Assembly: GCA_044228435.1 (NCBI GenBank)
Contig: JBGAUW010000008.1
Location: 124,001-188,000 of the forward strand
Direction of reading: 5' to 3'
Source of the DNA: Bog-950 sp044228435
GTDB taxonomy: Bacteria; Bacteroidota; Bacteroidia; Chitinophagales; LD1
DNA: 64,000 bases
Shown here: positions 17,391-24,307 of the stretch, piece after piece
Layout: each line of letters opens with the position of its first letter
Position numbering within the stretch: the stretch's first letter is position 1
Made by a program: the position numbers and the translations under genes
Notes under the pieces: generated by a model
Databases searched by the model: none
What the model saw: only the letters and a program-made list of their open reading frames with translations
What the model was told of the DNA's origin: nothing

Positions 17391-17792
17391 TTATTTCGAT
17401 ATGCTGCTTTGCTCAATAGTATCTATCGCTCCTTCGATGGTTCTAATTACGTTCTGAATATTATTAAGAACTTCACTATCAGAAAATCGCAAAACAGTAA
17501 AGCCGGCATTTTTTAAATCTGCATCTTTCTTTGTGTCTTTTGAGATTGTTTCATCCCATTGATGCGTTAGTCCATCTACTTCAATTACTAATTTTAATTT
17601 TTTGCACATAAAATCGGTAATGTAGTTTAGCACCGGTCTTTCACGCCTGAATTGATGTCCTTTCATCCCCCTCGCACGCAAAGCATATTTCCATAAACAG
17701 GCTTCTGCCTTGGTCATGTCTTTTCGCAACCGGTTGGCAAATGGCTGTAGATTTTTATTGTAATTTAGGTTGTTAGGTGCCGGTGGCTTCAC
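17391..17792 (-). CDS. DUF559 endonuclease-domain protein (Vsr-like PD-(D/E)xK fold)
   Basis: A 133-residue protein of the DUF559 family, related in fold to the very-short-patch-repair nuclease. The signature features are the N-terminal LRKDMTKAEACLW, the block QFRRERP (47-53), and the putative catalytic D60 (YITDF) with E71 and D73 in VIEVDG, followed by H77. Family members are predicted DNA endonucleases, but their role is not established. The gene sits between two copies of a large hairpin element in the same orientation, 26 nt and 49 nt away, mirroring the RAYT/REP arrangement at the left end of the window. The frame is intact. Confidence 0.88.
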   Translation of the reverse strand: MKPPAPNNLNYNKNLQPFANRLRKDMTKAEACLWKYALRARGMKGHQFRRERPVLNYITDFMCKKLKLVIEVDGLTHQWDETISKDTKKDADLKNAGFTVLRFSDSEVLNNIQNVIRTIEGAIDTIEQSSISK

Positions 17793-17841
17793 CGCTTAAA
17801 TGTAGGTAAAAGTGTAATGTTTTGTATAACGCTTAAAATGG

Positions 17842-17990
17842 CCATCCACCCCCTACCCCCGCCAGCGGGGGACATTAGTGCCTTGCTATAAAATTTGTGC
17901 TCCCATGCTTTGAATGGCTGTTTTGGCTGTTGTGTCCCCCGCTGGCGGGGGAAAGCCACGACGCTTTGTTCGTGGCAGGGGGTGGATGGC
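17842..17990. repeat. Complex hairpin element, right copy flanking the DUF559 gene (copy B)
   Basis: A 149-nt element with the same outer arms and the same CCCCCGCCAGCGGGGGA pairing as copy A. The small stem before the right arm has a different sequence (CCACGA / TCGTGG) in the same place, so structure is kept while sequence changes. The central TGGCTGTTGTGTCCCCC block is shared. Confidence 0.8.
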
Positions 17991-18002
17991 TTGGCTCAAA
18001 AA

Positions 18003-18045
18003 AACAACAAAGCCCCTTTCAGATGATGAAAGGGGCTTTGTTGTT
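18003..18045. terminator. Intrinsic terminator (18-bp perfect stem)
   Basis: Arms at 18003-18020 and 18028-18045 pair perfectly (core AAAGCCCCTTTC) around a 7-nt loop. It lies downstream of the minus-strand YD-repeat gene, next to hairpin copy B. Its core closely resembles that of the terminator at 19126-19168. Confidence 0.75.
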
Positions 18046-18146
18046 AAAGTGCCTTGTCTCTACGGCAGCCGGCCAACTGATATGTGGATGTTTTTTATGC
18101 GCCTTTCCCCGTTAATCGCTCTCACCTTTGAATACAACACCTGTTC

Positions 18147-19082
18147 CTAATAATACGTTATCACCCTTGTTATCGTATCTATTTTATTTCCGTCTTTATA
18201 GTTAGTTTGGGTTATCCAGTTGCCAGTGCTATCAAACTCAAACACGTGTGTATGTTTACTCCTCAACTCACCCTCAAGTGTATAATTTGATTGTTCAATC
18301 ATATTGCCTTGCTCATCGTATTTATTTTTTATAATAACTCCATAATTTGTTCTTCCCGATTTTGTTTTTTCGGCTTGCTGTTTCCATTCTACCATCCTGC
18401 CTATGCTATCTAGTATGTGCGATTGGGAGTTGTCTATTATAGTCGTATTTCCGTCACCGTCGTATAAATAACTCCACGTAACCACACGGCCGTTATTATG
18501 AGTTTGGCGCCCTTCTGTTTTTAATCCTTTCTCATTATAAATGTATGTTGTTTTGCTTCGTCGGAATGGCAGACTATCCAGCTTACTGTATACAGAGAGA
18601 ACTTCATCTCCGCTTGCATCAAACTTAAATAACTGTTTCACTTTCTTTTCCAGGTCGATACTCACATATTTCACCAGGTTACCTGCCTTATCGTATTTAT
18701 AGAGTTTTTTATTCAGCGCTTCACTGGTTCCGGGTTTATAATTGGTGGCTTCGCTTCTTCTTCCATCCTTATTATATTTAGTCACTGTACTATCATGGGG
18801 AAATTTAGAATCTAAATGAATAGTATAACCATGTTCATCAAAGGCGCAAATCAAGTCCTCGAGCGGTTTGTATTGAACTTTCGAACTATCTTGCTTTCCT
18901 TCTTTCACCTTAGGCATCCATATCACCAGCCCGCCTATTCTCTTAAATTCCTTTACTCTGCCTTTTAAATTAAATTGCTGCCAATCAGTTTGCGCGTAAG
19001 TCTTTGCCTTGGCGGTAAAATTCCATTGCGCATTTAAAGTAAGATATAGACACAGAAATGGCACTATTAAAAGTAGTCGCAT
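18147..19082 (-). CDS. Secreted YD-repeat-like protein
   Basis: A 311-residue protein starting at the ATG at 19082, which opens a signal peptide ending LNAQ. A longer frame to 19133 would bury that signal behind 17 residues. The mature part holds several Tyr-Asp type repeats of the Rhs/YD class, such as LYKYDKAGNLVKYV, YIYNEKGLKTEGR, YLYDGDGNTT, NKYDEQGNMIEQ and FEFDSTGNWI. The single set of repeats without an Rhs core box suggests a small envelope or surface protein rather than a toxin. Terminators lie on both sides (18003-18045 and 19126-19168). Confidence 0.72.
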   Translation of the reverse strand: MRLLLIVPFLCLYLTLNAQWNFTAKAKTYAQTDWQQFNLKGRVKEFKRIGGLVIWMPKVKEGKQDSSKVQYKPLEDLICAFDEHGYTIHLDSKFPHDSTVTKYNKDGRRSEATNYKPGTSEALNKKLYKYDKAGNLVKYVSIDLEKKVKQLFKFDASGDEVLSVYSKLDSLPFRRSKTTYIYNEKGLKTEGRQTHNNGRVVTWSYLYDGDGNTTIIDNSQSHILDSIGRMVEWKQQAEKTKSGRTNYGVIIKNKYDEQGNMIEQSNYTLEGELRSKHTHVFEFDSTGNWITQTNYKDGNKIDTITRVITYY

Positions 19083-19125
19083 ACGCCTATAAAAATAAAC
19101 ATTGTATTCGTTTAATACCAGCTTT

Positions 19126-19168
19126 AAACACAAAGCCCCTTACATCATCTGCAAGGGGCTTTGTGTTT
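19126..19168. terminator. Bidirectional intrinsic terminator (16-bp perfect stem)
   Basis: Arms at 19126-19141 and 19153-19168 pair perfectly, with A and T runs at the outer ends, between two minus-strand genes. It ends the alcohol dehydrogenase transcript. The core AAAGCCCCTT is shared with the terminator at 18003-18045. Confidence 0.85.
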
Positions 19169-19193
19169 ATTTCTGTCAACCGGCAACCGAATA

Positions 19194-20243
19194 TTACCGC
19201 AATGAATTGATATCGATTACAAACCGGTAGCGCACATCGCCTTTAAGCATGCGCTCGTAGGCGGTGTTAATGTCGGCAGCGGGTATTACTTCTACATCGC
19301 TTACTATGTTGTTATCGGCGCAGTAATCCAGCATCTCCTGTGTTTCGGCAATGCCACCGATAAGAGAGCCAAGGATAGATTTGCGTTTCATAATTAACTG
19401 AATGGCCGGCACGGTAGATGGCTGCGGCGGAACGCCTACTACAATCATTTGTCCGTTGGTGCGCAGCAGGTTTAGGTAAGTGCTGTACTCATGTTGCGCC
19501 GATATGGTGTTGATGATAAAATCGAAACTGCCGGCAATTTTAGCCATGGTATCAGGGTCGGTAGTAAGGGCAAAGTGGTGGGCGCCTAACTTTTCGGCAT
19601 CGGCTTTTTTGCCGGGGCTGGTGCTAAGCATGGTAACCTCTGCACCAAAAGCAACACCAAACTTAACGGCCATGTGGCCCAATCCGCCAAGGCCTACTAC
19701 GGCAATTTTGTGGCCCTTGCCAATACCGGCATAGCGCATAGGGCTGTAGGTAGTAATACCAGCGCAAAGCAAGGGTGCAACACCTGCTAAGGGTAATTTA
19801 TCCGATACCTTTAGAGTATATTTTTCATCTACCACTATGTTGGTGCTGTAGCCGCCGTAGGTAGGGGCACCGGTTCCGCGTTCGCGGCCGTTGTAAGTAC
19901 CTACAAAACCACCATTGGTACAGTATTGCTCCTGGTCGGCTTTGCAGTTTTCGCAATCGCGGCAGCTATCTACCATGCAGCCTACACCGGCAAGGTCACC
20001 GGCTTTAAATTTCTTTACGTTGCTGCCTACGCGCACTACGCGGCCCACAATTTCGTGGCCGGGCACCATAGGGAAAATAGAGCCGCCCCATTCGTTGCGG
20101 GCCTGGTGTATATCGCTGTGGCAAACACCGCAGTATAAAATTTCTATCTGCACGTCATTAGCACCGGCTTCGCGACGGTCTAATGTAAAAGGTGCTAAAG
20201 GAGTGGTGGCGCTTTGGGCCGCATAAGCTTTGGTTGGAATCAT
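19194..20243 (-). CDS. Zinc-dependent NAD(P)-dependent alcohol dehydrogenase (CAD/YahK type)
   Basis: A 349-residue medium-chain dehydrogenase that reduces aldehydes or oxidises alcohols with NAD(P)H. The catalytic zinc site is C41-H42 (GVCHSD) and H63-E64 (PGHEIVG); structural zinc is bound by C94, C97, C100 and C108. The cofactor fold shows VVGLGGLGHMAVK and a Ser/Thr-rich next strand (LSTSPGKK), which favours NADP(H). The start at 20243 (MIPTKAYAA) is chosen because the 46 extra residues of the longer frame come from repeat DNA. It is monocistronic, with a terminator at 19126-19168. Confidence 0.93.
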   Translation of the reverse strand: MIPTKAYAAQSATTPLAPFTLDRREAGANDVQIEILYCGVCHSDIHQARNEWGGSIFPMVPGHEIVGRVVRVGSNVKKFKAGDLAGVGCMVDSCRDCENCKADQEQYCTNGGFVGTYNGRERGTGAPTYGGYSTNIVVDEKYTLKVSDKLPLAGVAPLLCAGITTYSPMRYAGIGKGHKIAVVGLGGLGHMAVKFGVAFGAEVTMLSTSPGKKADAEKLGAHHFALTTDPDTMAKIAGSFDFIINTISAQHEYSTYLNLLRTNGQMIVVGVPPQPSTVPAIQLIMKRKSILGSLIGGIAETQEMLDYCADNNIVSDVEVIPAADINTAYERMLKGDVRYRFVIDINSLR

Positions 20244-20257
20244 GGTTTTGGGGGAGT

Positions 20258-20320
20258 TTAAAGGTGAAAAGGCAAAGGTGAAAGGTGAAAAAGAAATCAG
20301 AGAACAGAAATCAGAAATAC
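20258..20320. repeat. Purine-rich short-period repeat spacer
   Basis: A degenerate array of AAAGGTGAAAAGGCAAAGGTG followed by GAAATCAGAGAACAGAAATC, continuing to 20320. The same two words appear on the other strand at about 60648-60720, and related strings at 29197-29270 and 62870-62900. It encodes nothing recognisable. Confidence 0.6.
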
Positions 20321-20345
20321 TTGGCAATGATAATGCAAATGCGCT

Positions 20346-20370
20346 GTAGGGGCAACCCTTGCGGTTGCCC
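20346..20370. repeat. REP hairpin, GGGGC type, single arm
   Basis: GTAGGGGCAACCCTTGCGG and its complement tail TTGCCC form one REP hairpin with the GTAG foot. It is the second REP subfamily of the window. Other members are at 36657-36715, 39216-39244, 55463-55488, 58926-58952 and 63613-63691. Confidence 0.65.
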
Positions 20371-20470
20371 GGCAAATACAAATACCTACAACTGAATACA
20401 ATTATAAGCAGAACAAAGTAAAGAGAAATTAGTTTAGACCAGATGCCGGCTGCTTGTTGTGTGTTGTGTG

Positions 20471-20513
20471 TAAAATAAAAGGTTAAGGCTTGGGGCCTTA
20501 ACCTTTTATTTTA
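20471..20513. terminator. Intrinsic terminator (19-bp perfect stem)
   Basis: Arms at 20471-20489 and 20495-20513 pair without a mismatch (core AAGGTTAAGGC) around a 5-nt loop. A-rich and T-rich ends make it usable on both strands. It follows the minus-strand Fn3-like lipoprotein gene. Confidence 0.88.
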
Positions 20514-20533
20514 TGCCGATTAAAAGTTAGCTA

Positions 20534-21439
20534 CTACTGCACCTGCGAAACAGACCAGGGGGTAAATGAATTATTAAAGCATTTACCACGTATCCAAAAA
20601 TAGCGTGTACCACTGTAGCCGCCTGTGTTATAAACTGACCCATTAGGCGAGCTTACCGAAAGAATATTATTGCTTATAGAACTGTTAGAGGTAGAAATAG
20701 AAACCTCATAGCTAATACTGCCATTGCCTGTGGCGGTATAGTTAATTTCGGTAGAACTAACTTTGTAAGCATATAAATTAGTAGGCTGCGTACACGCTAC
20801 AGCTATATTCACATTTTCTACGGCGTAATAGCTATGCGGCCCTGCCCAGGTACTAAAAGAACTTCCCCCGCAATTGCTGCGCACATAAAAATCGTAAGTA
20901 ACGCCCTGCTGCATAATAGCGTCGTAAGTATAGTCATCGTTGGTACGTATGCGGGTGCCGTTGCCAATGGTGAAACCTGTAGGGCCGTATTCCACATCAT
21001 AAAAATTACCAGTATAGTCGTACCATTCAAATTTGGGCTTCGAATTGCTGCCAACTACATCCAGACGCTCAGGTACACTGCAACCGGCAGAACTGCCATC
21101 CACATTCACCGTATATTTTGAAGACCATGCGGAAGTTGTTCCGTCGGAACATTTTTTGCGGATGTAAATATTGTATTTGCCATAAGCGCTTACCGTAAAA
21201 TCGGTTGAAGTTCCACCGAAGTTACTGGTAGTTCCGCTGCCCGGTGCAAAGCCATCGGCACCATATTCAATATCGTATCCGTTTTGTGGTGTATTGTCCT
21301 GAACAGATACATTTACTTTTTTGTCTTCAAGCGACGTGGTTAACGAAGGAGGGTTGCAAGGCTCTTTTGTAGTGTCTGATTTTTTACAAGCCGAAATAAG
21401 CATTAAAGCAGATACAAAAAGGCAATAAAATTGCTTCAT
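20534..21439 (-). CDS. Lipoprotein with three fibronectin-III-like repeats
   Basis: A 301-residue lipoprotein with lipobox LISAC (Cys18) followed by KKSD, a Lys- and Asp-rich start often seen in Bacteroidota lipoproteins. Three repeats follow, with recurring YDIEYGADGF / YDVEYGPTGF and YIRKKCSDGTTSAW / YVRSNCGGSSFSTW / WIRGKCFNNSFTPW. The pattern is like the Fn3-type modules of Bacteroidota surface proteins. The likely place is the outer membrane surface or periplasm, with an adhesive or binding role at most inferred. A promoter is at 21458-21487 and a terminator at 20471-20513. Confidence 0.8.
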   Translation of the reverse strand: MKQFYCLFVSALMLISACKKSDTTKEPCNPPSLTTSLEDKKVNVSVQDNTPQNGYDIEYGADGFAPGSGTTSNFGGTSTDFTVSAYGKYNIYIRKKCSDGTTSAWSSKYTVNVDGSSAGCSVPERLDVVGSNSKPKFEWYDYTGNFYDVEYGPTGFTIGNGTRIRTNDDYTYDAIMQQGVTYDFYVRSNCGGSSFSTWAGPHSYYAVENVNIAVACTQPTNLYAYKVSSTEINYTATGNGSISYEVSISTSNSSISNNILSVSSPNGSVYNTGGYSGTRYFWIRGKCFNNSFTPWSVSQVQ

Positions 21440-21457
21440 GGGATTTATGGTTTAGGC

Positions 21458-21487
21458 CAAAAATAACCATAAATTTTACTCAGCAAA
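21458..21487 (-). promoter_or_regulatory. Bacteroidota promoter of the Fn3-like lipoprotein gene
   Basis: On the minus strand TATTTTTG (21465 to 21458) matches TAnnTTTG, and TTTG at 21487-21484 lies 18 nt upstream, the expected -33 spacing. The ATG is 19 nt beyond the -7 element. Confidence 0.7.
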
Positions 21488-21606
21488 CATGTGCTCCGGC
21501 AGTGAAGTCCTGCCTGGCCGCCAGGCGTCTTTTGCCTGCAAGTGTGCCTGCAATGCTAATGCGGTCTGCTTGTTTGCATTACCCTGTATTTAATTGAATT
21601 GTAATT

Positions 21607-22071
21607 TTAGTTTTTAGCTAACACATAGCCATTCAGTGAACTGGCAATAAGCAGCCATACAAAGTAGGGCACTACCAGCAAGGCAACTACGCCCAGGTGT
21701 ATAAAGCCCCACACCACAAACCAACCCACCACTACGCTTAATGCAATAATAATGGCAAAGCCCTGTGCCGTTTTATGCCAGCGGAAGAACACCGGGTTCC
21801 AAACCACGTTAAGCACCCATTGCAGGCCATACATAATATAAAAGGGTTTAAGTTCTTCGGTAGTATACTCGCGCGCTGCCAGCCAAAGAAAAATGGTGTA
21901 GCAAATCATAATGGTGGTCCAGGCGGCGCCAAATACCCAGTTAGGGGGTGTCCAGGGCGCTTTTTTAGCGTTCTGGTACCAGGAGTTGGTGCGCGGGTTG
22001 CCCATTAATAAAGCGCCAATACCCAAAGCGGCAAAGTTGATGAGTGCGAAGATGATGAGTGCTAGCCACAT
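21607..22071 (-). CDS. tspO: TspO/MBR family membrane protein
   Basis: A 154-residue, five-helix membrane protein with the TspO hallmarks: WYQNAKKAPWTPPNWVFGAAW after helix 1 (a segment interrupted here only for naming), helix-2 WTTIMICYTIFLWLA, and ALQWVLNVVWNPVFF-like LNVVWNPVFF in helix 3. TspO proteins bind tetrapyrroles and related ligands in the inner membrane and influence porphyrin or stress responses. It lies 85 nt after the 2OG oxygenase gene end on the same strand order, but no shared function is apparent. Confidence 0.92.
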   Translation of the reverse strand: MWLALIIFALINFAALGIGALLMGNPRTNSWYQNAKKAPWTPPNWVFGAAWTTIMICYTIFLWLAAREYTTEELKPFYIMYGLQWVLNVVWNPVFFRWHKTAQGFAIIIALSVVVGWFVVWGFIHLGVVALLVVPYFVWLLIASSLNGYVLAKN

Positions 22072-22156
22072 AAATATGTTTTAACGGTAATGTTAAAAAA
22101 GCATGCCAATAGTTTTAATGGCAGGTAAAGCAACTAATGGGTGAGGCTTGCCCCGC

Positions 22157-22816
22157 TTAGTTAGTTTTTAGCCAGCCTGTAATGCTAAGGCGGGGCTGTT
22201 GGGTAAGCAGCACCTCGTGCAGCAAATCGCTGCTTCTAAAAAATACACACTTGCCGCTAACCGGTGCAATGCTCTGTTGGCAGTTGGCGTGGTGTATGCG
22301 CAGTTCGCCGCCATCGGCGGGTAGCCAGTTGGCGTTTAGGTAAATAATCATGCTATAAGCGCGGGTTTTGTTGTTGCTAAATTGATCGAGGTGGGTTTTG
22401 TAAAAACTACCCTTTTCGTACAGTGTATAATGAAACTCGTAGCCCGTAATACCGGTATAGCAGGTGGCGTTTAGGTAAAGAATAAAGCTATCCATCAGGT
22501 CGAAAAAGCTATTCTCGTGCAGGTTGTTATGCTGTCTGTCGAGCCAGTAAATTTTATCGCCCCGCATCAGCTTATCGTGCAATACCAAAGTAGCATTACC
22601 GGTGCCGGCATTTAGCAATTGGCCGCTGTTGTAAAGGCCCAATAAGTTTTGCTTTAAGAAAGCTGATAGCGCTGTGCTTAAAAAATCGTCGGCCACGCCT
22701 ACCTTATCGGCAATAAAACTATTAATAAGGGTATCGAAAATAATTTGCACGGCAGTAGTTAATACTACTGGTGCACGGCCAATAGAGGTGCAAGGTAGTG
22801 TATTAAAATTAGGCAT
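22157..22816 (-). CDS. 2OG-Fe(II) oxygenase (prolyl-4-hydroxylase-like)
   Basis: A 219-residue protein with a C-terminal double-stranded beta-helix oxygenase domain. Iron ligands are visible as HLD in YKTHLDQF (H-x-D) and the distal His in LLHEVL; the 2-oxoglutarate-binding Arg is in PRLSITGW. YSMIIYLN and DGGELRIH are typical core strands. The substrate is probably a protein or amino acid side chain but cannot be told. The N-terminal ~90 residues are helical and do not match a known domain. No signal peptide. Confidence 0.85.
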   Translation of the reverse strand: MPNFNTLPCTSIGRAPVVLTTAVQIIFDTLINSFIADKVGVADDFLSTALSAFLKQNLLGLYNSGQLLNAGTGNATLVLHDKLMRGDKIYWLDRQHNNLHENSFFDLMDSFILYLNATCYTGITGYEFHYTLYEKGSFYKTHLDQFSNNKTRAYSMIIYLNANWLPADGGELRIHHANCQQSIAPVSGKCVFFRSSDLLHEVLLTQQPRLSITGWLKTN

Positions 22817-22871
22817 AGTAGATATTAGCTGATGTTACTGAGCTATCGTGTTTAACGCTTTATTCATCTGG

Positions 22872-23003
22872 CCGCAGAGTCCCGGGGCGGAGACTCTGCG
22901 GGGGGGGATTTGTTCCGGCAAGGAATTTATAACGCTTTAATTCGGTACATTTACCTCACCCCTTTGTCCTTCGGACATTTCCCCTCTCCTTAAAGAGAGG
23001 GGA
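22872..23003. repeat. Intergenic repeats between divergent genes (hairpin plus CTCACCCC element)
   Basis: The 339-nt gap 22817-23155 holds no gene. Bases 22872-22901 form a 10-bp perfect hairpin (CCGCAGAGTC / GACTCTGCGG) followed by a run of eight G. Bases 22953-23003 are a CCTCACCCC...CCCCTCTCC element with an AGAGAGGGGAA end, a family also present at 53701-53805, 55531-55596, 60481-60546 and 63709-63806. Confidence 0.6.
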
Positions 23004-23155
23004 AACCGTTTTAACCAGAGATTAAGGCTTAAACCCCTAAGAATGTAACAGATCTTTTTCCCGTGCCAGGTTATTAATATAAACAAATAGCACCATGCAA
23101 GTGTTTACTAAATGCACTGGCTTTTATACTTTAGCTAACAACTAAAATACAAGGT

Positions 23156-23773
23156 ATGGTAATAGCAATTTTAGGCACCGGTAATGTAGGCGGCGCGCTG
23201 GCACAGCAATTAATAAAGGCGAAACACACGGTGCTTATGGGCACGCGTTTTCCGCTAAGCGAAAAATCGGTGGCGCTGGCTACCAAAATAGGAGAGGACC
23301 GTTTTACTACTGTAGAGAGCGCCGTAAAGCAAAGCGAAGTAGTAATACTTACCACCCCGCCCGATGCTATACTTAGCCTGCTGCCGCAAATGGGCAGCCT
23401 TACCGGCAAAACCATTATAGATGCTACCAACAGCATACGCACCCGGCCCGAGCCATACCCAACAGCTTACCATGCTATTAAAGCGGTTGGCAATACCGAT
23501 GCGGTGGTAAAGTGCTTTAACACCACCGGTTTTGAAAACATGCTGAACCCGGTTTATAATGGCGAAGGCATTGATATGTTTTGTGCCGGCAGTAACAAGG
23601 CGGCTAAAGAAGTGGCTACCCAACTGGCAAAAGATATTGGCTTTGCCGCGTGCTACGATTTTGGCGGCGATGATAAAGTAGAGCTGCTGGAAAAACTGGC
23701 CCTTAGCTGGATAAACCTGGCCATTATGCAGGGCCATGGCCGCAATATGGCGTTTAAGGTGGTAAGGAGGTAA
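23156..23773 (+). CDS. NADP-binding oxidoreductase, F420-reductase-like
   Basis: A 205-residue Rossmann-fold protein of the NADPH-dependent F420 reductase / NAD-binding-2 group. The cofactor motif is ILGTGNVGGALA at the N-terminus; MGTR after the second strand suggests NADP preference. TTPPDAI, IIDATNSI and CFNTTGFENM are conserved positions. Bacteroidota are not known to make F420, so the real substrate is open. The C-terminal SWINLAIMQGHGRNMAFKV fits the family's dimerisation helix. Confidence 0.85.
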   Translation: MVIAILGTGNVGGALAQQLIKAKHTVLMGTRFPLSEKSVALATKIGEDRFTTVESAVKQSEVVILTTPPDAILSLLPQMGSLTGKTIIDATNSIRTRPEPYPTAYHAIKAVGNTDAVVKCFNTTGFENMLNPVYNGEGIDMFCAGSNKAAKEVATQLAKDIGFAACYDFGGDDKVELLEKLALSWINLAIMQGHGRNMAFKVVRR

Positions 23774-23843
23774 TAGTTACGGCTTATTCAATTCGATACA
23801 AGTTCACTGCTATTGATTAACTTTAGCACTAACTATAACCTAA

Positions 23844-24296
23844 ATGGACAGTGCAAACAAAAATATTTTAGCCATTGGCCTTGGTTTAACACTGATAACC
23901 GGTAGCAACCTTATAGGGCATTTTGCTCCTCCATTTTCCATTTTTATTACGCCCATTCTTTTAACCCTGATTGTTATCGGGGTAAATGCACAACTTTATA
24001 AAACAAATTTTGCGCTTACGGTAGCCTATAATTTTGCACTGCTGCTGTTTAATGATGTGTTTATTCGGTTTTATGCAGGCGGCACTTATGATGAGGAGGG
24101 CAAAGGCTGGATTTTTTTGTTTTTTGCTATCGCCTTTGTAGTAGCATTTATTGTAATGATAATTTATGCTTTAATCATTAAGCAAAATCATAACAAACTT
24201 TCTAAAACCAGGCAAGCGTTTAGAAATGTTTTTGTGGTAATAGCTTTTACCACTTTAACATCCGTTTTCTATTGCTATGTAAATGCTGAGATATAA
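23844..24296 (+). CDS. Four-helix membrane protein, unknown function
   Basis: A 150-residue protein with four hydrophobic helices at about 7-25, 29-48, 55-73 and 90-115, then a further one near the C-terminus (VFVVIAFTTLTSVFYCYV). No soluble domain or conserved motif was recognised. It starts 71 nt after the NADP-binding gene on the same strand. The end is only 12 nt from the stop of the convergent kinase. Confidence 0.65.
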   Translation: MDSANKNILAIGLGLTLITGSNLIGHFAPPFSIFITPILLTLIVIGVNAQLYKTNFALTVAYNFALLLFNDVFIRFYAGGTYDEEGKGWIFLFFAIAFVVAFIVMIIYALIIKQNHNKLSKTRQAFRNVFVVIAFTTLTSVFYCYVNAEI

Positions 24297-24307
24297 GAAG
24301 CGCCTTT

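Noticed and set aside
17897..18150. Two plus-strand frames across hairpin copy B
   Set aside because: They run through the palindrome and the terminator; composition follows the repeat.
18147..19082. Rhs-type polymorphic toxin
   Set aside because: It has YD-like repeats but lacks the long repeat shell, the Rhs core box and a variable C-terminal toxin domain with an immunity gene.
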